From positions 1,059,001 through 1,123,000 of the forward strand of contig JAEVHH010000005.1 in the NCBI GenBank assembly GCA_017607445.1: 64,000 nucleotides of DNA, read 5' to 3'. Every line of letters begins with the position of its first letter. The first letter of the stretch is position 1. The translations under genes were made by a program, and so were the position numbers. A model generated the notes under the pieces. The model had not been told where the DNA came from, did not search any database, and saw only the letters and a program-made list of their open reading frames with translations. Origin of the DNA: Histoplasma ohiense. Its lineage: Eukaryota > Ascomycota > Eurotiomycetes > Onygenales > Ajellomycetaceae. Shown here piece after piece: positions 58,986-64,000 of this stretch.

Positions 58986-60231
58986 TTGCTTAGAACCCCC
59001 TACATTCTCGGTAACCTCTGTCGCAATGGACGGGGAGAACGTTGGCGATTCCTTGCAGATCAACATGAGGTAAAGTCAACCTCAATCCAAGATCTTAAAA
59101 TCTTCAAGTCGGCATCAAAAATCAAAGAGGCGCAATTTCTGGCGCTCCGTGTTCTTTGGAAATCGTCTGTGCCCAACAACATCGATCTTGAAAAAGAGAA
59201 TGATATCAAATACCGCGCCGAAGACCTTAAGGATCTGGCCTGGAACAAACACTGGGGGCCATACCTCCAAGACATATCAAAGGGATTCGATGGGAAGACC
59301 GATCTAGGAACGTTTGACTTGCTTTACGACTTTCAGCGCGAGATACATCACTCAACACTTGGGCCACAGGAAACGAAGGTGTTTTTTAATGTTACAACTC
59401 GGCTGCAACGCAAGGCTGCGGGGGGAAATAATTATCCTCCTTCCACACCCAGTCGTGCCCCGAGGAGCCCCAACCCGGGCTCTGACGTGGGGGAGGAATC
59501 CTTGGTGAGCGGAATAGAAGAGCTTCAAATTAGCGACCGCGAATCCCCTCAATCTCTGGCAGTGGGGAGTGTCATCGAATCTGTTTCACCGACAACCAGT
59601 GATGAGGCAAAGTTGTTGCCCCTGGTTAAAGATGAGCAGATCGTGAACACGGCTCTCATTCTACTTTTGCGAGGATTATGTGTGCGGATGCCTGGTCTCA
59701 CGAATGCAAGATGGTCTCTTGAGCGGAAAGCGTTTCGGATTAGACAGCACAAATCTCCCGACAAGGAAAGTCTTTATGAGGCACGAACGGACGGCCACCT
59801 CGCATTCTTTACTGAAAATACGCCACGATCATTAGCCATCCTGGAAGTTAAATCTCAGGTTAGAAAAGATGCCGAACCATGGATGCAAGAAAGTGCGCAG
59901 ATGGCTGCTTGTACAGGTGATAGATCGAATTTTCGGTAAGAGGATTTATTCACGAGCAATTGTAACTAAACCGCTAACTGGCCCCAGGCGATGCATGATT
60001 AGCCAGGGTCGCCATGAAATCTACATTATAATCGCTACATACACCAAATAATATGTGGCGTATCTTCAAGGGGACTGGGATGGGTCCTCGGGTCCTTTTC
60101 TCACGATGCATCAAATTGGACCATTCTTTCCCAATGCAGAGAGACACATGGAGCGGTTAGGAAGGATTATTGCGGCGTTGAGCAGGCAACTGGTACATCA
60201 AGCAAAGAATGGAAATCCATGCCATTGGTAA
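58986..60231 (+). pseudogene. Broken gene, PD-(D/E)xK nuclease-like fungal protein
   Basis: A long open frame (58986-59935) has no in-frame ATG at its beginning; the nearest ATG (59026) is out of frame, with a GTAAAG donor at 59070 but no acceptor that fits. The frame encodes an N-terminal helical part (SASKIKEAQFLALRVLW, LYDFQREIHHSTLGPQETKV), a Ser/Pro-rich linker, and then YEARTDGHLAFF followed by LAILEVK and EPWMQESAQMAA. The spaced Asp and E-x-K resemble the PD-(D/E)xK nuclease fold. An intron 59936-59987 (GTAAGA donor, GCTAAC branch, CAG) joins to CMISQGRHEIYIIIATYTK. There an in-frame TAA at 60049-60051 stops it, yet the same frame runs on for 59 sense codons (YVAYLQGDWDG, FLTMHQIGPFFPNAERHMER) to 60231. 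I read this as a nonsense-mutated gene. The nuclease link is an inference. Confidence 0.6.
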
Positions 60232-60830
60232 TTAGAAGTGTAGCGGGGGTTTTCCTGTGTTATCGTTTCCTTGCGATCGGCTTGTGTTTGAGCTTCAATC
60301 TGGATTTTTCTATATGAATGTTGCTGGTTTGAATGCACCTGTTTTTAATGCACCTGTTGTTAATGCACCTGTTGTTAATGCACCTGTTTGAATGCCTGTG
60401 TGTTTTGAACATAATAAATTACTATCTCCATGAAAGGGTATTTCCATCTCTATTCCATTTGGTGGGGGGATAACCCCAACCTTGTAGCCATGGAGGATCT
60501 CAAATGTTTCGCAACCAGCCCTGGAAGCCATGATTCTCCTTCCAGGGTCATACCTGTTGCAAATGACCCGTATAAACGTAGAGCACAGAAAAAAAGGAGC
60601 CAACCACAGCACTAGCCATGAATTTCCCACAACCGTATTTTCCCTTGCTCATTCGCGACAGCCAACGTATCCGACGTCGGCGCAATGGCAACGGCCGAAA
60701 TGCGTCCAAACGGAGTGTTGGACGTAGGCCAATTCTTGTATACTGTGCATGAAGGGAGATGAACTGTGTGCAAATCATAATTAGCCAACTGGGATTAACG
60801 AAATAGAATGTGCAGGCATCGTTTAGGGGT
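60232..60830. other. Intergenic region with minisatellite
   Basis: Apart from the 15-bp repeat array this holds only short unsupported frames. It ends at the 3' end of utp18. Confidence 0.6.
60332..60391. repeat. 15-bp minisatellite, four copies
   Basis: Four head-to-tail copies of AATGCACCTGTTGTT (with one or two differences) fill 60332-60391, just downstream of the broken nuclease-like gene. In the minus-strand frame they read as a TGALT pentapeptide repeat, but that frame has no supported gene. Confidence 0.9.
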
Positions 60831-62859
60831 TCATTCCATACTCAATCTCAACGCGTCCTTCTTCCACCGACTGGCCATGACGAGCAACTGCCCATCTGCC
60901 GAGAAGACAAGATGACTCGTGGGCGTCGTCAGCTGATCAAGCATGCGTGTCGGTTTTGGATTGCGTGGGATTCCGCACTGCTCATCACCATCACCACCGC
61001 CGCCACGATGATTACCAAAATCCATTTCTCCATCGACCTTCTTCCCCTTGCTCTTCCTTTCGATCTCGGCAGCAGCCACAGCCCACGGCCTCCGGTCATA
61101 CACATTCACGATCCCACTCGAACTCCCCACCGCCACCCACCTATCCCCGCCGATCTGCCCTTTTCCAGATTTCCCACCAAGACTAATCACTGTCGCGCCC
61201 ACAGCGCCCTCATCAACCCAGCGCGCAACAATACGTTTCTGCCGCCCATCCCACTCGCTAACCTCCCCATTCTTGCCAACAACACACATTCCCTCCCCGT
61301 CACTCCACCACGCGAAATCAGCAACGCCATTGTGGCTGTCAACGCGCACCTGTGCAACCCACTGGAGAGTGGTGGTGCTGAGGATCGTTACAATACCGCC
61401 CCCCTTGCGCGCGCTGCCGACGACACCCATCCACCGGCCGCAGGGAGATAGTTTGAAGCGTTCCATAGACTTCTGCTCTTCCCTGCGGTCGGCAGGCCCA
61501 TTGACTTTCTCAACCTTGCCCGTGTCCAGGTCCCAGATGTGGAAGTAGCGGCGGCGGCCGGAGAAGTATATTTGATTTCCTGTTGGGGGGGAGAACGCGC
61601 TAGTGTGTATCGGGGTGCGGCGGACGTGGAGGGAGGTGAGGAGGGGGTTGGGAGAGACGGATTTGGGGGAGATGTGGTGGAGGAAGAGAGTTGAGGCTGG
61701 TCCGGAGGAGAGGAGCAGGGAGTAGTGCGGGTGGAACGTGAGAGACTCGATGGCGGACTGGCATTGAAAAGGCAATATTAGCACGATGGAAATCATTTGG
61801 AGTCGTACTCTTGAAAAGAAGGAATAAGAAAAAGAAAAGTAAAAAAGAAAAAAACCTACAGGTTGACCGTGCCCAACATCTTTCATCCGTTGAATATCCA
61901 GTACCTCCTGGCGAAGCTTCCGCTTCCCACCGCTCTTGACGTTATCCTCGCCCCTTGTAAGATTTCCAGCATTTTGCAACAGCCGCGCCAGCGGCTGTAG
62001 GGCCATTTCGTGCTCTCCATCAGTGCCAGTATCCATATGATCAGAGCCAAAAACGCTCTCATCATCCGACTGTGCAGCGCCTGCCTTCCTTCTCTTAGCA
62101 CTTCGCCCACCTGCTCTAGCGGACATGTTCGCCCAATCTGGAGCAGGATGTAGCCGTTCATACTGCTTGCGCAGTCTCCGTATATACTCCGAGCCCGTGA
62201 CGACATCGTCCTCTGCCGTGACTCGTAGCTTTCGCAGCCGATTATTTTTCGCCAGGGAGACAGTGATGCGTTCATCATCGCTGTCTTCCCACGCCGCAGG
62301 CGGTTCGTTCTCGCGCTGACCATTCGACGTATTCTGCGCGATTGGCAGCTCGATATCGTCCACACCCGCCGTACCGGAGTCTAGAAAGAAGAGCTACACA
62401 CGTCAGTACAAGGAGAGTTTTCGATCGTGCGGCGCTCGACCGGATCAGGGGAAAAAAGCAGATACGATACGTTTATTATTATATCTGTAGCAAGTAAAAA
62501 CCTACATCCGCATCATCAACATGTTCCAAGCCGCCCTCCTCTTGCGCTTCCTCTTCCTCTACGCCTCCATCTTCACCCTCACTCGCACCATCCCTCAACG
62601 CAATCTCCATGGCCCCAGCATCCCGATCCCTTAGCGCATCATGGAACCCCGCCGCATCGCCAAAGAGTAACCGCTCAAGCCTCTCTTCCGTTGCATCCTT
62701 GGGTATTTGTTCACTTTCGCTAATGGCATTGTCAGCGAAGTCGTCCCCGTCCGAAGCGCCGTGAGTATCGACGAAAAAGCCTGCTTCTGTCGTTGGCAGT
62801 GCGGATGCTGCTGCTGGTGGCTTTTTCTGCTTCACGTGGACTTTTTGCTTTGAGGGCAT
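60831..62859 (-). CDS. utp18: U3 snoRNP/SSU processome WD-repeat protein Utp18
   Basis: This nucleolar component of the UtpB module is needed for 18S rRNA processing. Exons 62859-62506, 62393-61860 and 61757-60831 on the minus strand give 604 residues. The N-terminal region is Lys-rich, then acidic, with the conserved EERLERLLFGDAAGF and, after the first splice, LFFLDSGTAGVDDIE. The Utp18 signature AWEDSDDERITVSLAKNNRL and EYIRRLRKQYERLHPAPDWA follows at about residues 140-200. The C-terminal half is a WD40 propeller (SAIESLTFHPHYSLLLSSG, KLSPCGRWMGVVG, RWVAVGSSSGIVNVYDRR). Yeast Utp18 has an N-terminal AIM motif that recruits the exosome helicase Mtr4; I did not locate one with confidence. 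Retention of intron 2 would insert a Phe/Tyr-rich stretch. Confidence 0.93.
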
Positions 62860-63813
62860 TGTGCTATAGTAATGTTATTTTTTTTCTTTGGATGTTCAAC
62901 GTGCGGAGACAAATAGGAGGAGGTAAGGAAGGGATAATAAATAAAATAAAGTATCTAGATTGTGGGAAATAGAAATTCATCCATGCTTTTACAGACGAAG
63001 TATCGAGAATGATAAATTGCTTGGGGTTGTCCAATTGTTCAACTTTTTTTTTTTCTGTTTGGTCAAGGTTCTTGGACAGAGGAAAATTTAATTGATGCCT
63101 GAGGCTGCGAGATGGTTGTGTCATGTGACCTACGATACAAAATCGTTGGCAAATATATAAACACAACCACGCCAGAGCTTCACCGCAACAGCACCTGGAA
63201 ATAATTTAAAGAAAAAAAAAGAAAGCTAGAGGTCTCCCAAAAACGTCTCAATAGATAAAATATGAAAATGTATGTAAAGATGATTCATGGTAAGTCACAT
63301 TATCCTCGTTCCCCCCCCCACAATTGAAAAAACGGGGCGTAGAAGATCACCCATAAGAGTGTTAAAGTACGGTTGAAAAACATAGACAAAATAAAATGCA
63401 ATGCAATGCAATGTTTTCCTGACTGGGCGTCGGATTCCGTGAAGAAGGAGAGGGGAGGGGAAAGAAATAGCGTTTGAGTGTCCAAAGAGAAGAAGACGAT
63501 GGCGACGAAGACGACAATGTTAATGCAGAATAGAAAAGAAATGAAACAACAAACATGTCAGAACTTTCACCAACACGCCAAACATCCCGCACATGGAATA
63601 ATGCAGTAGAGCAGAAAGGTAAAGTACAGAATAATGTGCACAGGGTGGGTATTCTTTCATGAAAGAGGTAACCGAAAAAGAAAAAAAAAATCAGCAAAGG
63701 GGCGGAAGGGGGTATGTCAACGAAACGAAAAAATTAACAAAAAACAAAACAAAAACAAAACAAAAACATATTGATTGCGCATCTCTCAAATGAAATCAGG
63801 ATGGATGCACTAA
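62860..63813. other. Intergenic region, no gene seen
   Basis: This is the promoter of utp18 and the 3' flank of the partial gene at the right edge. It contains many A/T-rich runs and AAAAC repeats at about 63738-63768. The minus-strand frames are Phe/Ser-rich simple sequence. Confidence 0.6.
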
Positions 63814-64000
63814 TCAAGTCGTGGCACCATTGCCTCTATCACCAGCCTCCAACGAATGCTTCACCCCGCGCTCGTCATCATCCGGAAACACGACACGGTC
63901 TCCCTCATCGCTCGAAAATTCAGCATCCTCATCGTCAATCCCCGCCAGCAAACCCCTTCGTCGATGTCGATCGTCATCCCACCGCTGTATCCCTGCATCA
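63814..64000 (-). CDS. C-terminal end of an unidentified acidic protein (partial)
   Basis: From the right edge a minus-strand frame stays open for 61 codons and ends in TGA at 63814. The peptide is strongly acidic with an Arg-rich start: IQRWDDDRHRRRGLLAGIDD, then a run rich in Asp/Glu including DEDAEFSSDEGDRV and PDDDERGVKHSLEAGD. This looks like the hydrophilic tail of a larger protein whose main body lies beyond the window. I cannot name it, and a chance frame is possible because only 187 bp are visible. Confidence 0.5.
   Translation of the reverse strand, partial: DAGIQRWDDDRHRRRGLLAGIDDEDAEFSSDEGDRVVFPDDDERGVKHSLEAGDRGNGATT

Noticed and set aside
1..64000. CRISPR array, bacterial operon or insertion sequence
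   Set aside because: The window is clearly eukaryotic with spliceosomal introns; no direct-repeat and spacer pattern or intact transposase was seen.

Overview
The window looks like nuclear DNA of a filamentous ascomycete, most likely an Eurotiomycete and plausibly of the order Onygenales. The genes are split by short introns of about 45-100 bp with GT-AG ends and CTAAC/CTGAC branch points. The encoded proteins are typically fungal (AcuK, Hst2-type sirtuin, Rad21, Pmr1, hexokinase of the Aspergillus HxkA type). Intergenic spaces are long and rich in poly-A/T tracts and microsatellites. The placement comes from remembered protein resemblance, not from a database search.

Left part (1-18.4 kb): the 5' half of mcm4 (minus, running off the left edge), an OSCA/CSC1-type channel (plus), a small secreted and probably GPI-anchored Cys/Thr-rich protein (plus), riboflavin kinase FMN1 (plus), and acuK, the activator of gluconeogenesis (minus), convergent with FMN1. 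Then comes a 10.8 kb stretch (18.36-29.17 kb) with no convincing gene.

Middle (29.2-47.7 kb): an intracellular-type tyrosinase (plus, 7 exons), a ten-exon MFS transporter (minus), a small conserved-looking 87-residue protein (minus), cohesin kleisin rad21 (minus) divergent from the Golgi Ca/Mn pump pmr1 (plus), and an ammonium transporter (minus) whose upstream region holds a dense cluster of GATA sites. Right part (49.4-64 kb): Golgi tether subunit cog4 (minus) divergent from an Hst2-type sirtuin (plus), hexokinase (plus), two adjacent broken genes of unrecognised families with a 15-bp minisatellite (57.1-60.4 kb), the ribosome-biogenesis factor utp18 (minus), and the acidic C-terminus of a partial gene at the right edge.

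The genes do not form one pathway. Most are housekeeping: replication (mcm4), cohesion (rad21), Golgi function (pmr1, cog4), ribosome assembly (utp18), flavin synthesis (FMN1) and sugar entry to glycolysis (hexokinase). AcuK governs the opposite, gluconeogenic direction. mcm4 and rad21 both carry MluI-box-like elements upstream, fitting G1/S control, and the ammonium transporter promoter fits nitrogen-repression (AreA-type) control. I did not find a clear new multi-gene system. The most unusual items are the pair of decaying genes, the GC-AG introns, a reading-frame-neutral intron in the ammonium transporter, and several very small exons.
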